Below are positions 52,070 through 62,000 of a DNA stretch of 62,000 nucleotides, piece after piece (position 1 is the stretch's first letter; every line of letters begins with the position of its first letter). Source of the DNA: Liolophura sinensis. Taxonomy: Eukaryota > Mollusca > Polyplacophora > Chitonida > Chitonidae. Under the pieces are notes generated by a model. The model made no database searches. It was given only the letters and a program-made list of their open reading frames with translations, and was not told the origin of the DNA. The DNA is taken from assembly GCF_032854445.1 (NCBI RefSeq), contig NC_088306.1, positions 1,855,873 through 1,917,872 on the forward strand, read 5' to 3'. The position numbers were made by a program, and so were the translations under genes.

Positions 52070-52153
52070 GGTTCCATGGTGTAATGGTTAGCACTCTGGA
52101 CTTCGATCTGAGTTCAAATCTCGGTGATCTTAGTTCAAATCTCGGTGAAACCT
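52070..52153 (+). pseudogene. tRNA-Gln remnant, T arm duplicated
   Basis: The D arm is normal. The anticodon loop and distal stem are deleted (GGACTTCGATCTGAG), and the T-arm segment GATCTGAGTTCAAATCTCGG is present twice with changes. Confidence 0.85.
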
Positions 52154-52926
52154 TTGCTTCTTTAAATTTAATTTTTTACCTAAACCTTTTGCACATCCCC
52201 AAGGACAGTGTTACCATGGTCTGGCGGTTGGCTTTAGTGTGTTGTCAAATTACATTTGTTTTCAACTATTTGGGTTTTTTCTCCTTTCTTTTCTTTATAT
52301 TATCAACACTGACCAGATAATCCATTTTTTTGAATCAGTTTTTATTTAATCATCTAACGAGCACTTAATTGTCTGGGCCTGAAGAATGTTCAAAGATTTT
52401 ATTACAACAAACATTAATAGGCCACCTCCTCATGATTACATCACATCCGTAAGGAAAAAGGGTGAAAGGACACACCTTTCCCTCTTTTTATTTGATTTTT
52501 GCAATATGGCAACCATTATACTGGGAAATTTCTGAAAATGTCATGTTATGCAAAGTCTAAACCTATTGCACATCCCTTAAAACACTGTCAGCTTGGTTTC
52601 GTGTTTGATTCTAGCATGTTGTCAAATTACATCTATTTTCAATTTTTTTGGCTATTTCTCGCTTCTTTTCTTTATATTATCAACATTGACCAGGTATATC
52701 AAATTTTGTTTTTTTAAGCTTTCAGTTTGTCAACAAAAAGGCGTATACTATACCGGGTGGCATAAGTTTCAAACAATTTATTACGACTAACATTTTTAGG
52801 TCACCTCTTAACGATTATTTACATCCGTAAAAAGAAGGGGTGAAAAGATATGCCGGTCAGCAGTAAACTGCTTTAGACAGAGGCATTCATTAATAGAGGC
52901 ATTAGTTTGCTAACGAGTGTTCACAT

Positions 52927-52998
52927 GGTTCCATGGTGTAATGGTTAGCACTCTGGACTCTGAATCCAGCGATCCGAGTTCAAATCTCGGTGGAACCT
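52927..52998 (+). tRNA. tRNA-Gln (CTG)
   Basis: 72 nt, all stems paired, loop CTCTGAA. Intact. Confidence 0.93.
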
Positions 52999-53188
52999 AA
53001 TTCAGATTTTTTAAACAACCTTATGAGATTTTTGAAATTGTCCCGGTGAATTTCTGATGTTTTCCTGGTTTATGACTGAATGGTGGTGTTAGTTGCAATG
53101 TGTTTAATTGCTGGTTTGTATAATATATAATTTTAGCCCACGGTATGAAGCGTGTCATTGTGCTAGTTTAGCACAACAAATTACATGA

Positions 53189-53260
53189 GGTTCCATGGAC
53201 TAATGGTTAGCACTCTGGACTTTGAATCCAGCGATCCGAGTTCAAATCTCGGTGGAACCT
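53189..53260 (+). tRNA. tRNA-Gln (TTG), D-stem change
   Basis: TTG anticodon. The D arm reads GACTAATGG, weakening the D stem and A-box; other stems intact. Confidence 0.78.
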
Positions 53261-54184
53261 TTGCTTCTTTAAGTCTCATTTTTTACCTAAACCTTTTGTA
53301 CATCCCGAAAGACGGTGTTAGCGTGGTCTGGCGGTTGGCCTTAGTATGTTGTCAAATTACATTTGTTTTCAACTATTTGGGTTTTTTCTCCTTTCTTTTC
53401 TGTATATTATTGACACTGACCAGATAATCCATTTTTTTTGTATCAGTTTTCATTTAATTATCTAACGGGCGCTTAATTGTCTGGGTCTGAAGAATGTTTA
53501 AGGATTTTATTACAACAAACATTAATAGGCCACCTCCTCATGATTACATCACATCTGTAAGGAAAAAGTGTGAAAGGACACACCTTTCCCTCTTTTTATT
53601 TAATATTTGCAATATGGCAACCATTATACTGGGAAATTTCTGAAAATGTCATGTTATGCAAAGTCTAAACCTATTGCACATCCCTTAAAACACTGTCAGC
53701 TTGGTTTCGTGTTTGATTCTAGCAAGTTGTCAAATTACATCTATTTTCTATTGTTTTGGCTATTTCTCGCTTCTTTTTTTTATATTATCAACATTGACCA
53801 GGTATATCAATTATTTTTTGACTTAGTTTTGAATCTGTCAGCTAATAGGCGATTAATTGTCTGCGTCGCAACAATTTTTAAAGATTTTTTACGGCAAACA
53901 TTTTTAGGCCATCTTCTAAAGGTTGGCGAAATTACATGCAGGTAAGCAGGAAACTGCTTTAGACATATGCGGTCATTACTAGGGACATTAGTTTTAGTAC
54001 GGCTGTGACTATGAAGGTGGTCAGACATGTTTTTGCGAGCTTTGTTGTTTACGAATTGTACATTAACACCAGTGTTTTTGTGGATTTTTACGGAGATTTC
54101 TGGACGATAAGGACTGACTTTTGGCCAGATTCTCAAATCGGGTGGAGGGCTAGTGTCCAGGGATACCAGGTATGCCTAGCCGGT

Positions 54185-54890
54185 GTTTTTTTTATGCCTG
54201 TGAGCAAGCTAAGCAGAACATTGTCTGTGGCTATCTCAACCAGAAGTAGTGTAACATTTACTACGGCGGTCCAGAGGGACTTTATTGGATTTCTGTCAAG
54301 TGTGATTAACATTAAATCTGAGCTGATTAGTTTTCCTAAATTTTCCGATTCGGACTTGTCCCATGTGCGAAAAAGGATTAGGATATATCGATTTAGGTGT
54401 CACAAAGTTCGGTATGTCCCGAACTTTAATAATTAGTTATCATGTTCACCTACCCGGGTCAGACGTACGAGTGCCGGAAATGTGTCCCAAAAAGGCACAA
54501 GGCTGCCGATTGTAGGTCTGTGTGGTGTACAAACTGTGATAGATTTTCTCCTCATGATGCTCCACATATGGAAAAAGATTGCGGAGAAGCGTGTCGAAGG
54601 TGTGGTTCTCTCAACATACAATGAGCGAATGATGCGCTAGGACGGCGTCGTAACTCGCGTTAAAAGTGAAGTCAGTGACATTTTGCGAGAGCCAACGAGC
54701 AAAGTCGATCAACAAATTGGTTATGAGGATGTTGACGTTTTAAACGTTGACGGCGATGTGCCCTCTGACAGCGATGATGAGGCCTTGATTTTTGATCCGC
54801 AAAAAAGAGCGGAAAAAGAAGCGAAGGTGTCTGCATTTGCAGATGACACGACGGCAATACTGTCAAAGAAAAGTCATTGTCGTTCGTCCT
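54185..54890 (+). pseudogene. LINE copy 4 ORF1 remnant fused to RT
   Basis: TAVQRDFIGFLSSVINIKSE (54260) matches ORF1 of copy 1. Knuckles CRKCVPKRHKAADC and CTNCDRFSPHDAPHMEKDC lie at 54470-54585. An acidic segment (DVPSDSDDEALIFD) leads directly into FADDTTAILSK of the RT near 54836, showing a deletion junction between about 54800 and 54830. Confidence 0.75.
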
Positions 54891-56092
54891 AGATTTGGCC
54901 GAGAAGTACGGTAGGGCGTTAGGAGCAAAATCAAATTTGTCAAAAACTGTAGCACTAAAGATTGGCAAGCGGAAAACAAACGCCACATCTGATGTCGGCA
55001 TTAAGATGGTGAAGAACGCAAAAATATGTAGTGTTCATTTCGGGAAAGAGAGCGCAAACTTGAACTCTGAGCATATCTTAGGCAAAGTAAAGAATCGTGT
55101 CTTGGAATGGTAGTCATCCTACCCTAAGAGGTCGCTCAGTACTTATCAATACTGTAGCTCTTGCAGTGTTGTGGTTTACGGCCCAGTGTATGTTATTACC
55201 AACGAAATGTACAACATTGTGTTCACGTACTGCGTTCGAATTTCTATGGGACAACAAACCTGAAAGTTTAAAGAGAGACGTGGTTCATAACAAATACTCA
55301 TGCGGGGGATTACATGTGCACCATGTTGAGTGTAAAACTAAAGATTTGGCTATTCGTCACATCCTAAAGTTGATCTATGGAACAGCCGCTGACTGGAAAT
55401 ATTTTGCGGTTTACTGATTAGATTTATCCCTAAGATCCGTTTGTCCAGAATTTGCTAGACCAAACATTCCTCACTCAGAAAATGTGCCACCATTTTATAG
55501 GTTTGGCATTAGTGCTTGGAAGGAGTTATATTGCGGTCAACAGCTACCAAGTGTTATGTACTGCAACAAATTTATTTATGCGTTATGTTAGCTTCGCCGC
55601 AGTTAAGCTGGGATATTATTTGGGAAAATGTGTTTCATACATTTCTGGACCACAATTTTTGCTCTAAATTGGTACATGATATTTTATCTGTAAAACAGCG
55701 ATTATTATTGCGACATGTGGCAACTGATGATTTGTGTGTTTTTTTGTGCTGGCTCTGAGACGCAGCATCATTTATTTGTTCAATGCAGAATAGTTCAAGA
55801 TGTTTTCAGTGAATTCAGTCGCGCTTTTATCTTGTACTCTGGGTTTCTACCCAGTCTAGATAAGAGAACATTGATGTTCACGTTACTTGACGGTAGCGTC
55901 AGTGAGGATGTAAAGAGCGTAACCGTATATATAATCAGTGTGCTTCAGTTTTGTATTTGGTGTGGAAGGAATGACGTTATATTTAATGAAAAGCAAAGAG
56001 ATGTCACCAACATTGTAGCCGCCGCTAAAAACATGATACGCACAAGGGTTCATGTCAATTTCCTGCGACTTGATGCGTGCAGTTTTACTTGA
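54877..56092 (+). pseudogene. LINE copy 4 ORF2, C-terminal remnant
   Basis: Frames shift between 54877-55113 (EKYGRALGAKSNLSKTVAL), 55097-55417 (SVLINTVALAVLWFTAQCML, then a stop after WKYFAVY), 55516-55758 and 55715-56092 (AGSETQHHLFVQCRIVQDVF, IWCGRNDVIFNEKQRDV). The order and content match copy 1 from 11000 through 26180, and at least three frameshifts are present. Confidence 0.78.
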
Positions 56093-56379
56093 TTTTGGTG
56101 CAGGAAAGCACTATTTGTAAAGATGACAAGTTGATCTTTATGCCAATGTAATTTGTGATTTTTTCTTACACCATTCTAAATCTGTGATATTGTATTTTTA
56201 AAATGGACTATGTTTAAAAATATACGTAATATTGTAAATTGTACTGTATCAATCTGTTGTGTTGAATAATGTGAATAAATTACTTCTCATTAAAAAAAAT
56301 CTTGCCACGTTTTGCTTGTGGTCTCCATCTGGAACATATCGATTTCTCATGGGTAAGCTATAAACACAAAAAACGTATT

Positions 56380-56446
56380 GGTTCTGCGGTGTAGTGCTTA
56401 TCACGTCTACTTTGCTCGCAGGAGGTTACGAATCCTAACTTGGCCA
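56380..56446 (+). pseudogene. tRNA-like sequence resembling tRNA-Val
   Basis: GGTTCTGCGGTGTAGTGCTT and ATCACGTCTAC resemble the 5' half of an animal tRNA-Val. GGTTACGAATCC stands for the T arm. The pairing is poor and the anticodon unclear. It lies between two LINE 3' ends. Confidence 0.45.
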
Positions 56447-56640
56447 GAAAAAAGTAATGTGTTCTGCAAATTTTTTGCTTGTGTGTTCGCTAAAATTGCT
56501 GGATATATGTTCACAAAAGCAGATTAAACTGTCTGTGATATCGTGTTTTAAATGCTACTTTGTGACATGATTTTGTTTGCAGTCATCTTGTATGTGCCTT
56601 GTTAAACTGTGAATAAATTATTATTTTCTCAAAATAAAAA
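56447..56640 (+). mobile_element. Probable LINE 3' end, copy 5
   Basis: The 3'-UTR-like sequence GTTAAACTGTGAATAAATTA and a short A-rich end are followed by TGACTGCATTGTGG, the same target as copy 2. No coding part is recognisable, so the left limit is a guess. Confidence 0.5.
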
Positions 56641-56756
56641 TGACTGCATTGTGGTGTTAGTTGCAACATGTTTAATTACTGGTTTACATAATACATAATG
56701 TTAGCCCACGGTATGAAGCGTGTCATTGTGCTATTTTAGCCCGGCAAATTGCATCG

Positions 56757-56820
56757 GGTTCTATGGTTAGTACTCTTGACTTTTAATCCAGCGATCCCGG
56801 TTCAAATCTCGGTGGAACAT
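56757..56820 (+). pseudogene. tRNA-Gln-derived, D-arm deletion, loop TTT
   Basis: About 8 bases are missing from the D arm. The loop CTTTTAA spells TTT in place of TTG, and the acceptor ends GGAACA. Confidence 0.75.
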
Positions 56821-57072
56821 TTGCCTCTTTTTATCTAATTTTTGCAACATGGCAACTATTATACTGGGAAATTTCTAAAAATGTCATGCCATGCAAAGCT
56901 TTTTTGAAGAAGTTTTCCGTTTGTCACCTAAAAGGTATTTTTAGGTCACCTCCTAGAGATTACTTCACATCCGTAGAGAGAAAGGGTGAAAGGACATGCC
57001 GGTCAGCAGGAAATTGCTTTAGAAAGAGGCATTCATTGCTAGAGACATTAGTTTGCCAAATAGTGTTCAACT

Positions 57073-57115
57073 GTTTCCTTGGTGTAATGGTTAGCACTCT
57101 TGACTCTGAATCTAG
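57073..57115 (+). pseudogene. tRNA-Gln 5' half
   Basis: GTTTCCTTGGTGTAATGG through TGACTCTGAATCTAG, then truncated; the T arm and acceptor 3' strand are missing. Confidence 0.75.
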
Positions 57116-57300
57116 TTTTGGTGTTTTAAAAAATGGTATTAAACTTTTGACAATGTCCCTGTGAATTTCTGAAGTCTTCCGGCGTAATGGTTGCGTTGTG
57201 GTGCTACTTGCAACATGTTTAATTGCTGGTTTGCATAATATATAATTTTAGCCCACGGTATGACGCGTGTCGTGATATTTTAAGCCCACAAAATGCATCA

Positions 57301-57364
57301 GGACTAATGGTTAGGATTCTGGACTTTGAATCCAGCGATCCGTGTTCAAATCTCGGTGGAACCT
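57301..57364 (+). pseudogene. tRNA-Gln (TTG) lacking acceptor 5' strand
   Basis: Begins at GGACTAATGG; the acceptor 5' strand and half the D arm are lost. Anticodon loop CTTTGAA and T arm (CCGTG) remain. Confidence 0.75.
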
Positions 57365-57803
57365 TTTTATCTAATTTTCGCAATATGGCAACTATTGTAC
57401 TGCGAAATTTCTGAAAATGTCATGCCTTGACTAAACCTTTCTCACATCCCTGAAGACTGTGTAAGCATGGTTTCGCGGTTGATTTTAGCATGTTGTCAAA
57501 TTACATCTTTTTTCAAATATTTGAGCTTTTTCTCTCTTCTTTTCCCTATATTATCAACATTGACCAGGTGATCAATTATTTTTGGAATAAGTTTTCAGTT
57601 TGTCAGCTAATAGGCGATTAATTGTCTGGGTCGCCAAAAATTATTTAAAGATTTTATTACGACAAATATTATTAGGCCACCTCCTCAAGATTATTTGACA
57701 TCCGTAGGGAGAAAAGGCAAAAGGACATGCCGGTCTGCAGGAAACTGCTTTAGACAGAGGCGTTCCTTGCTAAAGACATTAGTTTGCCGAATGGTCTTCA
57801 TCT

Positions 57804-57875
57804 GGTTCCATTGTGTAATGGTTCGCACTCTGGACTCTGAATTCAGTAATCCGAGTTCAAATCTCGGTGAAACCT
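57804..57875 (+). pseudogene. tRNA-Gln (CTG), degenerate
   Basis: Full length with CTG anticodon, but with changes in the D arm, anticodon stem (TTCAG), variable loop and acceptor (GAAACC). Confidence 0.75.
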
Positions 57876-58094
57876 AATTTAGTGTTTTCAAACATATGCG
57901 AGTTTTGAAATTGTTCCGTTTGGCTAGACAACGAAGGCAACGGACGTGTCGGTGATTTTCTGCTGTTTACACATTTGTGCAACAATAACGCTTGTATTTT
58001 CAGACTGATTTTTTGGTGAACTTGGTGCCCACAGAGCTTAAATTTGGCCAGTGATTACTGTTTGGTGAAGGGCGTGTGCCCCGTTGGATCAGGT

Positions 58095-59358
58095 ATGTCC
58101 AAGCCCATGTCTTTTTTGCCTGTAAACAGGCCAAGCAGAAATTTGTCTGTGTCTCTACACGAAGCACCCCGGCATTTTCTACGGCTGTCCAGAGGGACTT
58201 CCTTTTCTGTCAAGTGTGTTAAATATCAAGACAGAGCTAATAAGTTTTCAGAAGAATTATTTAAAGAAACACTTCTATCTCCGCGTGTCTATAGTGGCTG
58301 GGCATAATGCCCTAGTGAGTAAATCCAATGTTGTTATAAATGGGACGACGTGGTCTATTATGCCATCGTCGTCATTTTACCTGAATCTGACGGCCCACTG
58401 GGTACCAGATGAAATATCCGAGGATACTATTGAAACCCCATGGTGAATGCCTGGGTGTGACGGAATCCACATTTTCAGACCCGGAGCTCTCACATGTTCA
58501 GACAGGTATTAGGATTTACAGATTTAAGGTGTCACAAAGTTCGTTATGTACCAAATTTTATTAATTTCGGTGGTGATATTGGGATATTTTCTTACCCCAG
58601 GCAGACCTGTGAATGGCGGAAGTGTGGCCAAAAATCACACAAGCCGGCAGTGTAGGGCACTGTGGTGTTCTAACTGCGACGGTTTCTCCCTCCATGAGCA
58701 TCCTCATACAGAGAAGGACTGTACAGGTCCATGCCGAATGTTTCATACGGTCAGTGACTGTTGTGCGAGAGCAATGTGGGTTTAAGGGGAACCTACCGAC
58801 TATGCGCCAGTATAATAAAGAAGACGCTGTAAAACAAGATGACGTTGATGTTGACGTCAGCGACGATGAAGACCCATTCAACCCACCTGCTATGGAACTG
58901 GTTCAGGACAGCGAGGAGAACTAAGACGAATTGGACGGAAATGGTGACGAAGGGGCAATGATGACGTCAGCGACGACAACCGGTCTGACAAGGAGATGGA
59001 CGAGCAGGAGAGTACTAAGAACACCGAAGAGGTGGATGTTGGTAATAATGAAACGTCATCAGCTATCGCGAGGGTGAAGAATGTGGTCGTGGCTGACGTG
59101 CACGCTCCCGACGTGCGTTCACCAGTCCCAGTCGAGGAAAAGCGAGCTAAGTTGGACAATGGCAGTACAGCCGAAGAGGCAGCCTCATCTGTCCCGCCCA
59201 GTTCCCATCCTACTGATTATGTTGGTGTTGATGCTGATCAGTCGTCAGACTGTATGACACCGACTCCATCTCAGGAGAGGGACACCATGCTTCTGGAATA
59301 CGGGAAAAGAAAATCGCTTGCTTCTCGTGCGAGGCAGCGAATGAAAAGAGACAAATGA
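58095..59358 (+). pseudogene. LINE copy 6 ORF1, broken
   Basis: MSKPMSFLPVNRPSRNLSVS matches the ORF1 start of copy 1. The zinc-knuckle region (58600-58790) is spread over two frames (CGQKSHKP, then CFIRSVTVVREQC). An acidic, Val/Glu-rich tail ends with RKSLASRARQRMKRDK at 59358. Confidence 0.72.
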
Positions 59359-59425
59359 GTTGTAGTGTAATTAGACTCATTTTTCCACAATGGGTAAGCA
59401 CCCTCTACCTTCACTCATTTGTATA

Positions 59426-62000
59426 ATGAGCTTAAATAATATTCGTTTTGCGACTTTTAGCGTGAATGGTTTCCCCCGGGCTCTGCCCGGTTTTTTCTAA
59501 ACGATAATGCTGGCCCACCGTCGTATAAGTAAAATATTCTTGAGTACGGTGTAAAACACCAATCAAATAAATAAATACATTAAACGTTAATGGTTTACGG
59601 GATCCGTCGAAACAAGAACATATTAAGCAATTTGTTTTTGATAAAGGAATTGATGAACTATTCTTACAGCAAACACATTTCGAAAACTATAATGACACTA
59701 AATATTTGCAGATCCCGAGCGATGCAAGGTGGGCGTATGGGTGAAATCAAATTCTTGGGGTGGGAATAATTATTAGGTATACGGTAGATTGCATTATACG
59801 GAAAGTACAAGGGTGTCCTAGCGGTCGGTACATAAGCCTTAAGGTGGAACTCAACATTATGCTTTAAACCTTGTTTGCGTATATTACCCTAATAATCCGA
59901 CGGAAAGAAAAAAATTTATTTCTAATTTAGATAATGTGGTGCAAGGCAGTGAGTTGGTTATTATGGGTGGGGATTTTAATTGTGTCAAGAGCATTGTATT
60001 AGATAGAGCTGGCTGTGCCACTAATGGAAAGAATGATGGCCTAGACGAAATTAATAATTTGAAGAGAGATTTTGGTATTTGTGATATTTTTAGGAAACTG
60101 CATCCGAATAAGAATTGTTACACGTGGTCTAGGCGCCAGTGTGTCAGTAGATTGGATAGATTTTATATCCCTAACGCTGTGTTTAAGTATGTAACCGAGT
60201 GTGATGCTGTACATGTGTCCTTTTCTAATCATTGGTGTTTGTTGTTTGATATTTCTTTTGAAGATGTAATTTCATGGGGCCGTTCTACTGGAAGTGTAAT
60301 ACTTCTGTGTTAAATGACACCGAGCTTGTTGATAATATTAAATCCGTCTTCCATGATATTTTCGCTGTCTGTACAACTGGTCATGCAGATCTAATAGACA
60401 GATAGGAGACGTTTAAAAGGGAATGTACAGACAGGATTCGGAGTTACTGTAAGGAGAAATCTGTGAACAGATGATTTGTTTGAACTTGAACAAGAATTAA
60501 ATGCGTTAAAATCTAGTCCAGTCATTAACATTAACCAGTCATTAGCGTATTGACAATGTGAAAAAGACTCTAAATGCCTTTTATAAGTCGAATCATGCGG
60601 GAGCGGTTATCCGTGCTAAAGCTGTTCATTTTGATCAGGGAGAAAAGCCAACGAAATATTTCATTAGACGAGAGGTTGGTAGGGGCAGAAAGAAGATGAT
60701 CAAAAGTATTACTTGTCATAGTGATTCTTCAATATCCCATGAATCTCACGAAGGTATTGCTAAGTGTATAAGCTCATATTATATGAAATTGTATACTGAA
60801 CAAGATACTGACTCCCCCATTCAAGAAGAATTCTTGTCATCGCTTCAGATGTTAAATGAAGATTGTAAAACTACCTGCCAAGACCTTATGACTGAACAGG
60901 AGTTGTTTTTTGCAGTAAAAAGTATTGACTTGGGTAGATTAATTCATTCCGGTGTTCTGGGTTAATCACACTATTATGTAAGGACCCCGACAATGCCGAA
61001 GGCATAATAAACTGGAGGCCAGTTAGCTTACTAAATGTAGATTATAAGATTGTTTCTAAAGCTTTGTGCAATCGGTTAAAAAATGTGATCGATACAATTG
61101 TACTTCAAAATCAGACATGTGGAATACCAGGCCGAAGTATTTTTGACAGCCTTCACTTATTACGAAATACATGTGATTATGTTGAACAAAAAGATTTAAA
61201 AGGATGCTTTCTTAACTTAGACCAGGAGAAAGCCTTTGACAGAGTAGACTGGTCATTTTTGTTCAAATGTTTAGAGAAATTTAACTTCGGACCCGACTTT
61301 TGTAAGTGGGTACAATTATTATATACTGATATTACAAGTAATGTTATTGTGAACGGGCACATAACAGAAGAATTTAAACTGAGTCGAGGTGTCCGACAGG
61401 GTTGTTCTTTGTCACCATTATTATATGTTTTGTCCTTAGAACCCTTTATACCGGCCATTAGAAACTAGTTAGTAAATTAGTTCTTCCCATTGGTAACTGG
61501 GACCAAACTAACGTGCACAGTGGTGGGCTTAACATCACTACAAACTCAAAGATTTGTGGAGTATGTTTTGGACCAGATCAAACAGAACTCATTTCTGAGC
61601 GTGTTTTAAGTAAGGTAAAGAAACATGTACCAGCATGGAATGGAAGATATTTGACCCCACGGGAGAGGTCTGTCTTAATTAATACAGTTGCTTTAGCTGT
61701 CTTATGGTTTTCTGCACAGTGTACTATGTTGCCGCCTAAATGTGTCAATCAATGTTCCCAAACTGTGTTCAGATTTTTGTGGGATAACTAGCCCGAAAGT
61801 TTGAAGAGAGCTGTCGTTCATAATAAAATAGGAAGTGGAGGTCTAAACGTACATAATATAGAATGTAAAATAAAAGCACCTGTTACTCGGCATCTTTTAA
61901 AATTAATTCCTGGAACAACAGCGGAATGGAATACTTTGCCATCTATTGGGTAGGTTTACCCTCAAGGCATGTTTGTCGGCAATTCTGTCGTTCCAATGTC
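59426..62000 (+). pseudogene. LINE copy 6 ORF2, broken and partial
   Basis: Starts at the ATG at 59426 (MSLNNIRFATFSVNG). After the SINE it continues LNVNGLRDPSK. Endonuclease: MGGDFNCVKS near 59965 and SFSNHWCLLF near 60220, with Asn in place of the conserved Asp. RT: INWRPVSLLNVDYKI near 61010, LDQEKAFDRVDWS near 61220 and RGVRQGCSLSPLLY near 61385. A deletion after 61465 removes the catalytic YADD block, and the thumb resumes with LVLPIGNW. Stops and frameshifts lie near 60310, 60405, 60470, 60960 and 61790. Confidence 0.83.
59470..59577 (+). mobile_element. SINE 3' fragment inside LINE ORF2
   Basis: TTTCCCCCGGGCTCTGCCCG through the AATCAAATAAATAAATA tail. Flanked by imperfect copies of the same LINE stretch, ACTTTTAGCGTGAATGG and ACATTAAACGTTAATGG, a probable 17-bp target duplication with four mismatches. 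Confidence 0.8.

Larger units (their letters stand above)
49268..53997 (+). repeat. tRNA-Gln array, block 4
   Basis: Units of about 1.1 kb with the same order as block 1. Pairs of units recur at about 2.2 kb (49865/52070 and 50957/53189). The left end is broken by a LINE fragment (49529-49784), and the last unit (53820 on) is diverged. Spacers hold no gene. Confidence 0.9.
53998..56299 (+). mobile_element. LINE copy 4, internally deleted
   Basis: Starts after a diverged array unit and ends GAATAAATTACTTCTCATTA plus an A-run. It keeps ORF1 zinc knuckles (54442-54620), then jumps to the RT catalytic block (54830), the RT thumb and the C-terminal zinc finger. The whole endonuclease and the first half of RT are missing. 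Same family as copy 1 but clearly diverged. Confidence 0.87.
56641..57919 (+). repeat. tRNA-Gln array, block 5, degenerate
   Basis: One to two diverged units with short spacers and four damaged tRNA-Gln copies. The spacer motifs GCCCACGGTATGA and GACATGCCGGTC remain recognisable. Probably the edge of the array. Confidence 0.82.
57920..62000 (+). mobile_element. LINE copy 6, runs off the window
   Basis: Same family as copy 1. It has a 5' UTR, ORF1 remnant, ORF2 with endonuclease and RT, a SINE fragment inserted at 59470-59577, and many frameshifts. The 3' end lies beyond the window. Confidence 0.88.

Overview
The window looks like accessory DNA from an animal nuclear genome, probably a mollusc. 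The host guess is an inference from three things: Maverick/Polinton DNA, an L1/Tx1-type LINE, and a tRNA-derived SINE whose 3' tail I associate with mollusc genomes. I see no bacterial genes. No host protein-coding gene can be supported; every long reading frame belongs to a mobile element.

The substrate of the whole window is a tandem array of tRNA-Gln genes on the plus strand (blocks 1-7319, 26345-27312, 37498-46104, 49268-53997, 56641-57919). I count 39 tRNA-Gln copies or remnants. A basic unit of about 1.0-1.1 kb carries one CTG-anticodon gene, about 200 bp of spacer, one TTG-anticodon gene, then two diverged spacer half-units (A and B). Units are grouped into higher-order repeats of about 2.18 kb at the left and about 2.2 kb at the right.

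Two nested stacks sit in this array. Stack 1 is a LINE (from about 7367) split by a 13,886-bp Polinton at 11490-25375; the rest of the LINE is at 25376-26344. The Polinton has terminal inverted repeats and an exact 6-bp target duplication (TTGGAG). It carries DNA polymerase B, integrase, packaging ATPase, major capsid and several conserved small genes, most of them broken. Stack 2 is a SINE (27310) whose A-rich tail received a 9.9-kb LTR retrotransposon on the minus strand (27568-37493). That element has the order Gag-protease-integrase-RT-RNase H, as in Gmr1-like Gypsy elements. It was in turn split between integrase and RT by a 2,875-bp DNA transposon with TTAA target duplications (30275-33149), which encodes an intact two-exon transposase.

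Further right, a 3,160-bp Harbinger element (46108-49267) with transposase and Myb-like genes sits in the array, flanked by a 3-bp duplication. Several more LINE pieces of the same family as stack 1 lie at 43946-44377, 45653-46080, 49529-49784, 53998-56299 and 57920-62000 (cut by the window end). The two at 43946 and 45653 belong to a recent 1.7-kb tandem duplication. Intact or near-intact tRNA-Gln genes alternate with mutated ones throughout, so the locus may be an active tRNA cluster and is clearly a collecting site for mobile DNA.
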